Assembly: GCF_020360975.1 (NCBI RefSeq)
Contig: NW_025408669.1
Coordinates: 3,968,001 to 4,032,000 of the forward strand
Reading direction: 5' to 3'
DNA length: 64,000 bases
Origin: Hirsutella rhossiliensis
Taxonomy: Eukaryota; Ascomycota; Sordariomycetes; Hypocreales; Ophiocordycipitaceae
This document shows, one piece after another, positions 34,794 to 48,099 of this stretch (the first letter of the stretch is position 1; each line of letters starts with the position of its first letter). A program made the translations under genes and the position numbers. A model generated the notes under the pieces. It ran no database searches. It was not told the origin of the DNA and worked only from the letters and a program-made list of their open reading frames with translations.

Positions 34794-34798
34794 CGAAG
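34794..34798 (+). repeat. target-site duplication of element D, left
   Basis: ATTAA, repeated at 41053-41057. The equivalent site in family X copy 1 (around 33001) is uninterrupted and has one copy. Confidence 0.9.
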
Positions 34799-35276
34799 TA
34801 TAGCTTAATTTTATAGTTCTTAGAGATATCCCTTAGTAAGAGGGACCTAGGAAGCTAAAAAAAACAGGTTTTAAGGAAGGAGCTAAAAAGAGGTATAAAG
34901 AGGAGGGTAGGGGTAAGAGGGAAAGTAGAAGTAGCGATAGCTTCTTATAAAGGTAGCGAGAGATAAGATAGATATACTAGTAACGGCTAGAAAGGAAGGG
35001 AAAAACTAGTAAAAAGCTTAGTAGTTAAAAGGATATTAGTAGCTTCTTTAAGTAGGATCTTCTTTATTAATTAAGATATTAGACGGGTATAAAGAGGGGT
35101 ATTAAATAGAGGAAAGAAAGAGAATTAAGGTAATATAATAAATACTCCCTTACCTTTATTACTACCCCTATAAGAATTAAATCTCTTTGCCCTGCTTATC
35201 CGAACCCTTACTTTTAATTTTACTTTTATATATTTTTATATACTTCTTATATCTCTCTTCGTAAGAGTTATAAGCC
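34799..35276 (+). repeat. 5' LTR of element D
   Basis: A 478-bp type II LTR. The end is RIP-altered (CTTCGTAAGA). Confidence 0.93.
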
Positions 35277-35400
35277 TAGGAGGAATAGAATTCCTATACC
35301 TTCTAGCTACTATAATAGGCACCTTTCTTATATCTCTTATAGCTTCCTTTTACCCCTCTTACTAAAAAAGCCGATTTTTACCTAACTTTTCTACCCTTCC

Positions 35401-38400
35401 TTATAATAACAATAAAAACCGACTCCTTTACTATCTCTACGGTCTATAAGACGATTCTAGTAAAGCCCTAAGATTAAGATAAGTAGGTAAAAGAGCTATA
35501 GGCTCGTATAGATAGGACTATCTATAATCTAGTCTTCTTTAATAAGTAGGACCCTCTTAAGCCCTCTCTTTATCCTAGGGCAACGGACTTTATAGAGGGA
35601 GCTACCTTCTTTTCCGAGCTAACCTCTATATAGTAGAGAGCTTTTTCTACTACCTTAGGTAACTACAAAAGTTATCGAAAGAAATACCTTTATAAAACGA
35701 AGCTACTAACTACTACTCGTATAGTAATAATAAAATCTATTAGTACTATAAAGCTAATATCTCTTTAAGAGGAAGAGACCCTTAAGTAGTAGCTCTTAAA
35801 GCTTAAGACCTTAATAGCTCCGTTAAGGGGCTATATAACTAACTATATTAAGAAGACCTATATAATATACCTAGGAGCCTTTTCTACTAGGAACTTACTA
35901 GCTTCTTTATAGCTAGCTAAGTAAGAAGAAATCCTTAAGGAAGCTAACTAATACTTCTTTATAGAAGCTCTTTCTAGCTAGTAGCTATAGGATATATCTC
36001 TACTAATAAAGCTTATTAGTAATAGTTACTTAACTATCTTTTAAGAAGCTAGCTAGGAACTAAATAAAGAGGCTACTAAAGTATAATAATAAGTAGTCTT
36101 ATTCCTTTATAGCTAGTACTCGACCTAGATAGTTCGACCTATAGCTGCTATAGCCCTTATTACTACGGCCCCCGCTACTTCGGCTATTGCTCCTTTAGCT
36201 CCTCTTCCCTTAAGAGCCTTAACCCTATCTTTAACGGCTGCCCTAGTCCCGGCCCCGGCTCCGCCTTCTACTCCGGGCCCGGTCTAGTTTATTAGACCGG
36301 CCCGACTAGTCCCCTAATAGACCTTTTAGTCCGTTAGTCGAAAATTTAGGGAACTAGTCGAAATCGAACCTCTTCGTTAAAATTAGCAATAAGGGGTAAA
36401 AAGGGGGGGTTTTTAAGCAAACCTTCTAAAAAGGGACGAGGATTCCTTAAAGAGATAACGTATAAGGAGGAATCGACCTACCTACTAAGTATATAAAAAG
36501 CCCTATCGGCTAAAAGACTACTAGTAGGTCTTTAAGGAAAACCGACTTAAAAGAGTTAACCCTTTAAAGAGGCTATAAGAAATAGTATAATAGTCTCTTA
36601 AGGAGGACCCCTCGTTATAGAAGAAGATAGACGAGATTTAAGTTACTAAGAAATAATAACTAACGCCGCTATTATAAATTTAAGGGAAAATCGTAGGTAT
36701 AGTAAATCCGGTATTTATCTTCCCTACGGATTAATAAGACTAACCGTTAGGACCCTCCGACTATCCCCTATAAAAATTAGCTATCCTTAACTCTAGTACT
36801 TCCCTTAATATCTATAATATACTCTTACGATTCTAGTCTTTTAAGAAGGTATAGAGGGAATACCTAAATACTAAGGAATTAACCGTATAAATAGAGGGAT
36901 ACGGAAGGGTAAATTTCACGATAAAATTACTTAATAGATCTATACGAATTCTTTAAAGAAAAAGGGTGGCTTTTTACCCTTAATTTTTAACGAGCTTAAT
37001 TTCCTTCTACTTTCTTCGAAAAAAAGGAAACTTCTAAGATATAACGTTTAAGCCTATAAGGCTAGTCTAGAAGAATTAAACGATTAGGCTTATTAAAGAG
37101 AAATTCGGTTAATTTATTCTCGAATTCCGACCTATCCTTAGGAAGGAATTACTTAAGAAGTTAGCTTTCCCTACTAAGAGGAATAGGTCTACTATAAAGG
37201 ACCCTCTTTTAGTAGCTTAAGGAGACGGCCTTCGTTAGCACGTATAAGTTAGTTACCTAGGCCCCCTAGCTTTATATAAGCTAGGCCTATAATAGGGCGT
37301 ATAAATAAAGGGCCTAAAGACCGTCGAATATAAATACTATAGCTAAGGAAAGACTAGGAAACGAATTTCTAGATAAACGCCTTTACGGCCGGACTAGTTA
37401 TATAAGGAAATTTAGGTCGACTAAACTAACGTTTCTAGGGACTAAGAAAGCTTTATAAAGGTAATATTTTTTATAGACGCTTTTTTAAGGATAGTTTTCC
37501 CTTATTTCTTATAGACCTACCTAAGTAAGTATAACTAGTCTACCCTTTAGGACTTCGTTAACTAGATAAAATCCTACTTTAGCTATAAGGTAAAGAAGAT
37601 ATAGTCTAACGGAGAGCTATTTATAAAGGATATCTTAAATTAGCTTCGAAAAAGGGGCATTTTACCCCTCCTATAAGCACTAAATACCTAGGCCTAAAAC
37701 GGAGGGGTACTATAATAAAAAGGGCTTATATAATAAGACTTACTACGAGGCTTCCCTACGACCTTTAGAGGGAAGTCGTTATAACCGCTTATTACTTATA
37801 GAACTAGACCCCTAGGGACCCTAAGGACCCTAGGGAAATAAACTAAGGAATAGACTAAAAATCCCCCCTTAAGCTCTTTATAAAGAAGAGGGCCTTGCTA
37901 GCCTACCTTTATACCTACGGCTATAAGGCATACGTAATAACTACCGATATATAGCTAAAAAGGAAGAAGAAAAGAAAGCTTAATCCTAGAGCCTTTATTA
38001 GTTACCTTATTAGTTATAATTCTATAAATATCTTCTAGATCTAGATTCCTCTTTTATAAAAGGTTATTTTAACTAGGGATATAATTTTTAACGAATCTAG
38101 GTTCTTTAACGGAAAGAGGGATTAATAGCCCCTCTTACTCTTATAACGTTAGCTAATTTAGAAGATTTAAATCCCCCCTTTTTAATAGTCTAAAGAAGAG
38201 GCCCTAGATAAGGAAATAAAAGAAGAAACTAACGTTAAAGTAATCGAGGATAACGCCGACTTTAAAAAAGAGGAAGCTACTAGATTAAATAATCTAGATA
38301 AAGAAGGAGACTATAGGAAAGCGGTAGAGCTAGAATACGCTTACCTCCCTATACCTCCTCCTATATAAGAAGAAGATCTAAAAGTAGCTTTCTCCGTTAG

Positions 38401-40330
38401 TCTTCCTATCTTAACCCTTAAGGGGGTAGGAAAGGTACCTCTCTTAAAGGATTATTCGGCTACCTTTTTATCCCTACTTCGAGAAGTAAAGGAAGGTATA
38501 GGGCCCGGTATAAAAGAAGACTAACCTCTCCCTTATTTCGATCGTTTTTCCGACTTCTATCTAACGCCTATAAAAGACGGTTCCTATAGAGCATTTATTA
38601 TAGGCCGGCTTTTTAAGCTATAGCTATTAGTAAGGAAGGTATATAAAAGAAACCTCCTAGACCTACTAGTAAACTAAAAGCAGCTAGAAAAACACCCCTT
38701 TAAAGACTAGTTTTTCTAGGCCTAGAAAGACTACCTAGCCTTATACGAAGAGATAGGGTCTTTTAAAGAAGTCCTTAAGGAAAAGGTAAGAGGAAAATAG
38801 GTCCTTAGCTATAAGTAGGTCTTTATCTATAAGACTAATAAACACGGCTTCCTTTAAAAGTATAAAGCCCGGCTAGTTATTTATAGGAACTAGTAGGAAA
38901 ACAGGGATCTTCCTACTAAGGCAACCACCTTAGTAGGGATGTCTTTTTAGACCCGTATAGCTATAGTAGTAGAATTCGACCTTAAGCTCGATTAAATAGA
39001 TATAGTTAACGCCTTTATTAACTACCTACTTAAGGAAGAAGAAGTTATTTATATACGCCTTCTACTAAGCTTCTAATAGCTAGGAAAGGTTCTATAGCTT
39101 AGGGAAGCTCTATATAGACTACGAAGATTACCCCTTCTTTAGTAATAGTATTTAATAGGTTCCCTTAAAGACCTAGGCTTTAAGAAAGTCCCTTAGGAAC
39201 TATATATAATATAGAAGGGTAAAATTACGGTCTTTTTCTACGTCGATAATATTATCTAGGCCTACCTAAAAGAGAAAAGAGCTATTACTAGGGAGGCTAT
39301 ATAAGGCCTATAATAAAAGTATAAGATAACTAAGCTAGGGGAGATAAGGTAGTTCCTAGGGATATAAATCCTTTAAAATAGGTCCTAATAGACTATCTAG
39401 CTTACCTAAGACGCCTATATCGATAAGGTCGCTTATAAATTCCTCCTTAATTCCCTTAATAAGAAGCTTCCCTCTATGCCTATATTAAATAAAGAGCTTT
39501 TACTTAATCTATCCTTTTAAGATAGGGAGTAAGAGAAATACTAATATTAATAGAAGGTAAGCTCCTTACTTTTCTAGCTATTTCTACTAGACTAGATATC
39601 TCTTTTACGGTCTCTTAGCTAGCTAGGTATAACTAGAATCCTAGCCCTAGGTATTAAGAAGTAGTAGATAGAGCTATCCTTTATCTCTATTTAACGAGAT
39701 TATACGGTCTATGCTTAGGAGGGTAAGGAAGGAAACTAGCTATTAAAATCTTCCTTTATTTAAGCGATTCGTCCTTTATAGATAGTTTATTAAATAGAAA
39801 GAGCTTATAAAGGTATATTATATCCCTTTTTAGAGGAACTATTACTTAGAGAGCTTTAAAGCAAGCTACCGTTACTATATCTAGTATAGAGGCAGAGCTA
39901 CTAGCTCTTTTAAAAGTATTTAAAAGAAGCGATTTTCCTTAGCTAGCTATTAATATCGTTATAACTATAAATTCTAACCTTATTAGCTATAGAATATAAT
40001 AATATATAGACTATATAAATTCCTATAGAAAATAGTAAGTTATTAACCTAGCTATAGTATATTAATATCTACTAGTACTAGTTATACTAAGAGGTTTAAA
40101 AGGGACTTATTTCTATTTATTAGGTTCTAATAGTATTAATAAAAGCCGACGGTCTTACGAAGCCCCTACTAAAGTAGAAGCTAGCTATCTTTTTATAGTA
40201 AATTAAGCTAGAAGACGTTTAAGAGAAGCTATTCTTAGAGGCCCGCCTTAAGAGTCTATAAGAGGAGCTAATAGTATATATAAGAAGGTAACGTTTATAG
40301 CCGAAAAAAAGGAAGAGGTTTTTCCCTTTA
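35401..40330 (+). pseudogene. gag-pol relic of element D
   Basis: Gag, Ala/Pro linker, protease (about 36786), integrase (37311 onward), RT and RNase H are all traceable. The RT site is YVDN (39239-39250): a G-to-A change has hit the second catalytic Asp. Between integrase and RT, deletions of about 16 bp and 6 bp relative to B shift the phase. The gag linker is shorter than in B. Confidence 0.88.
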
Positions 40331-40573
40331 AAGGGCCCCCTATTTTAATTAGGTTTTATCCTTTAAAGAAGGCCCCCTTTCTTATAGGACTTTCCCTTCT
40401 TTAGGCCCCTTTTCCTTAAGTAGGTCTAAAAGAGCCTAGGGACCTAAAAGGGCCCTTACTTTCCTTAAGTAAAGGGAGAAGTATAAAGCTAAGAACCTCC
40501 TCTATACGCTTACTAGCCTAAAGCCGTATTAGCTATACCCTTACTATAAGGGCAGGCTATAGCTAAGGGGGTA

Positions 40574-41052
40574 TATCGCGAAGCGAAGCTTAATTTCGTA
40601 GTTCTTAGAGATATCCCTTAGTAAGAGGGACCTAGGAAGCTAAAAAAAAACAGGTTTTAAGGAAGGAGCTAAAAGGAGGTATAAAGAGGAGGGTAAGGGT
40701 AAGAGGGGAAGTAAAAGTAGCGATAGCTTCCTATAAAGGTAGCGAGAGATAAGACGGATATACTAGTAACGGCTAGAAAGGAGGGGAAAAACTAGTAAAA
40801 AGCTTAGTAGTTAAAAGGATATTAGTAGCTTCTTTAAGTAAGATCTTCTTTATTAATTAAGATACTAAATAAGTATAAAGAGGGGCGTTAGATAAAGGAA
40901 AGAAGGATAATTAAGGCAATATAATAATTACTCCCTTACTTTTATTACTACCCCTATAAGAATTAAATCTCTTTGCCCTACTTATCTAACCCCTTACTTT
41001 TAATTTTACTATTATATATTTTTATATACTTCTTATATCTCTCTTTAAGAGA
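40574..41052 (+). repeat. 3' LTR of element D
   Basis: A 479-bp type II LTR with a RIP-degraded end (CTTTAAGAGA), followed by ATTAA. Confidence 0.93.
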
Positions 41053-41057
41053 ATTAA
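41053..41057 (+). repeat. target-site duplication of element D, right
   Basis: ATTAA, identical to 34794-34798. Confidence 0.9.
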
Positions 41058-41754
41058 GGCTATATACTAACGTTAACTTAAGAAAATTATATCTTTTAAT
41101 AATATTATATTAATTAATAAGCTTACCTTCCTTTATATCTATTATAAAGCTTAGTAAGCTAGCCTAATTAAAAAGAATATTAAGGGAGGTTAGTATAAGT
41201 TTAGTTTAAAGCTAATTAATATAGTAAAGCCCTTTTTAAGCTACTTTATTTTACTATAGCTATTAACGCTATTAATACTATAAAAAAGAAAGAATATTAG
41301 GTCCTTAGCTAATAATAATACCTTTAAAATACTTAAATAATTATAAGAAGTTCGCTGCCTTATTATAGGGCTAGAAAATCGCGGTTAAGTTATCTATATA
41401 ATCTAACTATTCTTTAATAAAGTTAGCCGCGCCCTTAATAATTAAAATTAGTAGCTTATAGCTACCTAGCTTTAAATATAATAGCTTAAGTATTAATTAT
41501 ATTATTTATAGCCTCGAAAATAAAAAAAGGTTTTATAGGATCTTAATAACTAGTTTATATAGATTAATTAAGTTATTAAGATAAGGTTATAGCTTAAGCG
41601 TATCCTTAAGCCAGCTACTATTACTATAGCTAGTTAAGATATAGATATTAAAGCTCTATATAGTAGCTAGTAGCTTAAATAGTAAAAGAATACTATAATT
41701 AACTATTAAAATATTAAAATATAGCTATAATTACTATTAAAATATACCTACTAT
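41058..41754 (-). pseudogene. family X copy 2, ORF1 C-terminal part (inverted)
   Basis: The reverse complement of 41058-41216 aligns well with 32838-32996, and that of 41217-41320 with 26690-26790, so this copy runs through the site where copy 1 carries element C. Farther right (41320-41754) only weak protein-like similarity to ORF1 remains. The copy ends where element E begins. Confidence 0.6.
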
Positions 41755-42239
41755 TATCGCGAAGTATAGCTTAATTTTATAGTTCTTAAAGATATCCTTT
41801 AATAAGAAGGACTAAGGAAGCTAAAAATACTTAGTATAGAAAAAGGAAGAAAGTACTAAAAAGAGGTATAAAAAGGAAGGTAAGGGTATAAAAGGAAGTA
41901 AAAGTAGTAATAGCTTCTTATAAAGGTAGCGAGAGATAAGACGGATATACTAGTAACGGCTAGAAAAGAAGGGAAATAGTAATAAAAAGCTCGGTAGTTA
42001 AAAGGATATTAATAGCTTCTTTAAGTAGGATCTTCTTTATTAATTAAGATATTAAATAGGTATAAAAAAGGGCGTTAAATAAAAGAAAGAAGGATAATTA
42101 AGGTAATATAATAATTACTCCCTTACTCTAATTACTACCTTTATAAGAATTAAATATCTTTACCTTACCTATCCGACCCCTTACTTTTAAATTTACCTTT
42201 ATATATTTTTATATACTTTTTATATCTCTTTTTATAAGA
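41755..42239 (+). repeat. 5' LTR of element E, type I
   Basis: A 485-bp type I LTR whose end is degraded (TTTTATAAGA). The primer-binding site follows with extra RIP changes (GTTATAAGCCTAAGAGG). Confidence 0.92.
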
Positions 42240-42374
42240 GTTATAAGCCTAAGAGGAATAGAATTCTTATACCTTCTAGCTATTATAAAAGGTACCTTTC
42301 TTATATCCCTTATAGCTTCCTTTTACCCCTCTTACTAAAAAAGCCGATTTTTAACTAACCTTTCTACCCTTCCT

Positions 42375-45300
42375 TATAATAATATCGAAATATAACTCCT
42401 TTATTACCCTTATAGTTTATAAGACGATTCTTATAGAGCCTTAAGATTAAGATAAGTAAGTAATAGAGCTATAGGCTTATATAAATAGAACTATCTATAA
42501 TTTAGTCTTCTTTAATAAGTATAACCCTTTTAAGCCCCCTTTTTAACCTAGAGTAATAGAACTTATAGAGGGAGCTTCCCTTTTTTCTTAGCTAACCTCT
42601 ATATAGTAAAGAGCTTTTTCTACTACCTTAGGTAACTATAAGAGTTATTATAAGGAATACCTTTATAAGATAAAGCTACTAACTACTACTTATATAGTAA
42701 TAACGGAATCTATTAGTACTATAAATCTAATCTCTCTTTAAGAGGAAGAGACTCTTAGGTAGTAGCTTTTAAAGCTTAAGACCTTAATAGCTCCCTTTAG
42801 GGGCTATATAACTAACTATATTAAGAAGATTTATACGGCCTACCTAAGAGCGTTTTCTACTAGGAACCTACTAGCTTCTTTATAGCTAGCTAAGTAGGAA
42901 GAAATCCTTAAGGAAGCTAACTAATACTTCCTTATAAAAGCTCTATTTAGCTAGTAGCTATAGGATATATCTTTACTAATAAAACCTATTAGTAACGGTT
43001 ACTTAACTATCTTTAAAGAAGCTAGCTAGGAACTAAATAAAGAGGCTATTAAAGTATAATAGTAAGTAGTCTTATTTCTTTATAGCTAGTACTCGACCTA
43101 AACGGCTTAACCTACTACCCTTATAGCTACTATAGCCCCTCTAGCTATAGCTCCCGCTACTACTACTACCCTAGCCCTAGCTCCGCCTCTTACTCTAGGC
43201 CCGGCCCCGGTCTTATTAGTTAGACCGGCCTAACTAGTCCCTTAATAGACCTTTTAGTCTATTAGTTAAAAAATTAAGGAACTAGTCGAAATCGAACCTC
43301 TTTATTAAAATTAATAATAAGGGGTAAAAAGGGAGGGTTTTTAAGTAGACCTTTTAAAATAGGACGAGGACTCCTTAAAGAAATAATATATAAAGAGGAA
43401 TCGACCTACCTACTAAGTATATAAAAAGCCCTATTAGCTAGAAGACTACTAGTAGGTCTTTAAGGAAAACTAGCTTAAAGGAATTAACCCTTTAAAGAGG
43501 CTATAAGAAATAGTATAATAGTCTTTTAAGGAGGACCCCTCGTTATAAAAGAAGATAGACGAGATTTAAGTTACTAAGAAATAGTAACTAATAATACCGC
43601 TGCTTTTATTTAAGCTATAAATTTAAGGAAGAATTATTAGTATAGTAAATCCGGCCTTTATATTCCCTATAGATTAATAAGGCTAAGACTAACTATTAAG
43701 ACCCTTTAACTATCCCCTACGAAAATTAGCTATCCTTAATTTTAATGCTTCCCTTAATATCTATAATATACTCTTATAGTTTTAGTTTTTTAAGAAAGTA
43801 TAAAAGGATTATCTTACTACTAGGGAATTAACTATATAGATAGAGGGATATAAAAGGGTGGATTTTATAATAAAATTACCTAATAGGTCTATATAAATTC
43901 TTTAATAAAAAAAGGTAGCTTCTTACTATTAATTTTTAATAAGCTTAATTTCCTTCCGCTTTCTTTAAGAGGAAGGAATCTTTAAAGATACGACGTCTAA
44001 GCCTATAAGGCTAGTCTAAAAGACTTAGATAATTAAGCTTACCGAGGAAAAATTTAGTTAATTTATTCTTAAATTCCGACCTATCCTTAAGAAAGAATCT
44101 CTAAAAAAGTTAGCTTTCCTTACTAAGAAGGTAGGTTTTAATAACCCTCCTCTAGTAGCTTAAAGAGATAGTCTTCTTTAATATATATAACTTAGTTATT
44201 TCGGCTCCGTAGCTTTATATAAGCTAGGCTAATAATAAGGCGTATAAATAAAGGGACTAAAGACCGTCGAATATAAATACTATAGCTAAGGAAAGACTAA
44301 GAGATAAATTTTTAGACGAACCCCTTTATAGCTAGACTAGCTATATAAAGAAATTTAGGTTAACTAAACCGACGTCTTTAAGGACTAAGCAAGCTTTATA
44401 AAGGTAATGTTTTTTATAGACGCCTTTTTAAGGATAGTTTTCCCTTATTTCTTATAGACCTACCTAAGTAAGTATAACTAATCTACCTTCTAGGACTTTA
44501 TTAACTAGATAAAATCTTACTTTAGCTATAAGGGGTTTAATAGAGAGCTATTTATAAAGGATATCTTAAATTAGCTTTAGAAAATAGGTATTTTACCCCT
44601 CCTATTAGTACTAAATACCTAGGCCTAGAACGGAGGGGTAGAAAGATTAAGGGGTGCTATAATAAAAAGGGCCTATATAATAAGACTTACTATAAGGCTT
44701 CCCTATAACCTTTAAAAGGAAGTCTTTAAAACTACCTATTACCTTTAAAACTAAGAAACTTAATCTTAGAGCCTTTAATAGTTACCTTATTAAGTATAAT
44801 TCTACGAATATTTTTTAGATCTAGATTCCTCTTTTATAAAAGGTTATTTTAACTAAGGATATAATTTTCGACGAATTTAGCTTTTTTAATAAAAAGAGGG
44901 ATTAATAGCCCCTCTTACTCTTATAACGTTAGCTAATTTAAAAGATCTAAATTCCCTCTTCTTAATAGTCTTAAGAAGAGGTCCTAGATAAAGAAATAGA
45001 AAAAGAAACTAATATTAAAGTAGTCGAGGATAACGCTAACTTTAAAGAAAAGGAAGCTACTAGATTAAATAATCTAGATAAAGAAGGAGACTATAAGAAA
45101 GCGGTAGAGCTAGAATACGCCTACCTACCTATGCCTCCTCTTATATAAAAAGAAGATCTAAAAGTAGCTTTTTTAGTTAGTCTTCCTATCTTAACCCTTA
45201 AGGAGGTAGGAAAGGCACCTCTCTTAAAGGATTACTTAGCTGCCTTTTTATCCTAACTTTAAAAAGCAAAGGAAGGTATAAAGCCTAATATAAAAAAAGA

Positions 45301-47103
45301 CTAACCTCTCCTTTACTTTAATTATTTTTCTAACTTTTATTTAACGCTTATAGAAAACGGTTCTTATAAAGCATTTATAGTAAGCCGGACTTTTAAGCTA
45401 TAGCTATTAGTAAGGAAGGTATATAAAAGAGACCTCCTAGACTTACTAGTAAACTAAAAGCAGCTAGAAAAACACCCCTTTAAAGACTAGTTTTTCTAGG
45501 CATAGAAAGACTACCTAACCTTATATAAAGAGATAGGGTCTTTTAAAGAGGTCCTTAAGGAAAAGGTAAGAGGAAATTAAGTCCTTAGCTATAAGTAGGT
45601 CTTTATTTATAAGACTAATAAATATAGCTTCCTTAAAATATATAAAGCCTAGCTAGTTATTTATAGGAGTTAATAGGAAAAGGGGGATCTACCTACTAAG
45701 GTAACTACCTTAGTAGGGATATCTTTTTAGACCCTTATAGTAATAATAGTAAAATTCGACCTCGAACTTAATTAAATAAATATAGTTAACGCCTTTATTA
45801 ACTACTTACTTAAGGAAGAAAAAGTTATCTATATACGCTTTCTACTAAGCTTTAAATAGCTAAGAGAGGTTCTATAGCTTAGGAAAGCTTTATATAGACT
45901 ATAAAGATTACCCTTTCTTTAGTAATAGTATTTAACCGGTTCCTTTAAAGCCCTAAGCTTTAAGAAATTCCCTTAGGAAACGTATATAATATAAAAGGGT
46001 AAAATTATAGTCTTCTTTTACGTCGATAATATTATCTAGGCCTACTTAAAAGAGGAAGAAGTAATAGCTAAGGAGGCTATATAAGGCCTATAATAAAGGT
46101 ATAAGATAATTAAGCTAAGGGAGCTAAAGTAGTTCCTAAGGATATAAATCCTTTAAAATAAGTCCTAATAAACTATCTAGCTTACCTAAGACGCCTATAT
46201 TAATAAGGTCGCTTATAAATTCCTTCTTAATTCCCTTAATAAGGAGCTTCCCTCTATACCTATATTAGATAAAGAGCTTTTACCTAATCTATCTATTTAA
46301 GCTAGGGAGTAAGAGAAATACTAATATTAATAAAAGGTAGGCTCCTTCCTTTTTTTAGCTATTTCTATTAAACCGGATATCTATTTTACGGTCTCCTAGC
46401 TAGCTAGGCATAACTAGAATCCTAGCCCTAGGCATTAAGAAGTAGTAGATAGAGCTATCCCTTATCTCTATTTAACGAGATTATATAGTCTACGCTTAGG
46501 AGGGTAGGAAAGGAAGAAATTAGCTACTAAAATCTTCCTTTATTCGAGCGATTTATCCTTTATAGATAATTCCTTAGATAGAAAGAGCTTATAGGGGTAT
46601 ATTATATCCCTTTTTAAAGGAACTATTACTTAAAGAGCTTCGAAGTAAGCTACTATTACGACTTTTAGTATAGAGGTAGAGCTACTAGCTCTTTTAAAAG
46701 CGTTAAAAGAAGCAATTTTCCTTAGCCGGCTACTAATATCGTTACGACTATAAATTCTATCCTCGTTAACTATAGAATACGATAATACGTAGACTATATA
46801 AATTCTTATAAAGGAAAATAGTAAGCTATTAACCTAGCTATAGTATATCGATATCTACTAGTATTAGATACGCTAAGAGGTCTAAAGGGGACTTATTTCT
46901 ATCCGTTAGGTTCTAATAGTATTAAATAAAGCTAACGGTCTTATAAAGCCCCTACTAAAGTAGAAGCTAGCTATCTTTTTATAGTAAATTAGGCTAGAAG
47001 ACGTTCGAGAGAAGCTATCCTTAGAAGCCCGCCTTAAGAGTCTATAAGAGGAGCTAATAGTATATAGGAGGAAGGAGACGTCTATAGCTAAAGAGAGGAA
47101 TTA
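42375..47103 (+). pseudogene. gag-pol relic of element E
   Basis: Gag to RNase H are traceable. The RT site reads YVDN (46019-46030). About 165 bp are missing after the integrase core (near 44752, equivalent to B 12430-12595). The gag Ala/Pro linker is much shortened (about 43110-43200). The 3' untranslated region has its own set of GGCCCC modules, unlike those of B, C, D and R. Confidence 0.87.
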
Positions 47104-47381
47104 GGACTTATCCTAAAGGAGGGCCCCTAGCTTAATTAGGACTTATTCTTCTTAAAGGCCCCCTTTTTAAGGACTTATCCTTAAAGAAGCCCCCCTTTCT
47201 TATAGGACTTAATATCCTCCTTTAGGCCCCTTTTCCTAAAGTAGGTCTAAAAGAGCTTAGGGCTAAAACCCGGATTTCTTAAGTAAGGGATAAGTATAGA
47301 CTAAGACCTCCTCTATACGCTTACCGGCCTAGGTATTTAGCTTTACCCTTTCTATAAGGGCAGGCTATAGCTAAGGGGGTG

Positions 47382-47857
47382 TGTCGCGAAGCGTAGCTTA
47401 ATTTCGTAGTTCTTAGAGATATTCCTTAGTACGAGGGACCTAAGAAGCTAAAAAACAGGTTTTAAGGAAGGAGCTAAAAAGAGGTATAGAAAGGAGGGTA
47501 GGGGTAAGAGGGGAAGTAAAAGTAGCGATAGCTTCCTATAGAGGTAGCGAGAGATAAGACGGATATACCGGCAACGGATAGAAAGGAAGGGAAAACCTAG
47601 TAAAAAGCTCGGTAGTTAAAAGGATATTAGTAGCTTCTTTAAGTTAGATCTTCTTTATTAATTAAGATAATAAATAGGTATAAAGAGGGGCGTTAGATAG
47701 AGGAAAGAGGGATAATTAAGGTAATATAATAATTACTCCCTTACCTTTATTAATACCCCTATAAGAATTAAATCTCTCTACCCTACCTATCCGACCCCTT
47801 ACTTTTAATTTTACCTTTATATATTTTTATATACTTCTTATATCTCTCTTCGCGAGA
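47382..47857 (+). repeat. 3' LTR of element E, type II
   Basis: A 476-bp type II LTR starting TGTCGCGAAG, the only LTR here with an unmutated TG start, and ending CTTCGCGAGA. It suggests that the other copies, starting TA, descend from TG by RIP. Confidence 0.93.
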
Positions 47858-48099
47858 ATAGTATAATAAATAAGATATTAATATAATATTAGTAATTATA
47901 GACTAATATACTAAGTATTGCTTTTTCTTTCTTATCTCTAAGATAATAATAGCTTAAAAGCTAATAGAATTATTCTATTACTAAGTTAAATTAGTATATA
48001 GACCTTTAAAAAGTAATATCTTAAATAAAAGGTCCTTATTTATAAGTAAGTTTTAGTTAGATCTCTATTTTATATTATAAGTAAAACGTAAGCTATCGC

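Larger units (their letters stand above)
34799..41052 (+). mobile_element. copia-1 element D, inserted in family X copy 2
   Basis: A structurally complete 6,254-bp copy with matching ATTAA duplications: 5' LTR 34799-35276, primer-binding site 35277-35293, gag-pol, 3' LTR 40574-41052. Both LTRs are of type II (AACAGGTTTTAAGG in place of the purine-rich block). It is heavily RIP-mutated. Confidence 0.94.
41755..47857 (+). mobile_element. copia-1 element E, chimeric copy
   Basis: It has all parts (5' LTR 41755-42239, primer-binding site 42240-42256, gag-pol, 3' LTR 47382-47857), but the two LTRs are of different subtypes and no target duplication is present (ACTAT before, ATAGT after). The left neighbour is family X copy 2 and the right neighbour is gypsy-3. 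This fits an origin by recombination between two copia-1 copies. The 5' part is heavily RIP-mutated and the 3' LTR less so. Confidence 0.9.

Noticed and set aside
9355..41754. ACTAC after B and ACTAT before E as halves of one original duplication
   Set aside because: The sequence right of B is copia-2 and that left of E is family X; joined together they do not make a continuous element.
977..47862. ATAGT before element A and ATAGT after element E as a displaced target duplication
   Set aside because: The LTRs belong to different subtypes (type I in A, type II at the 3' end of E), and a 5-base match in AT-rich DNA is expected by chance.
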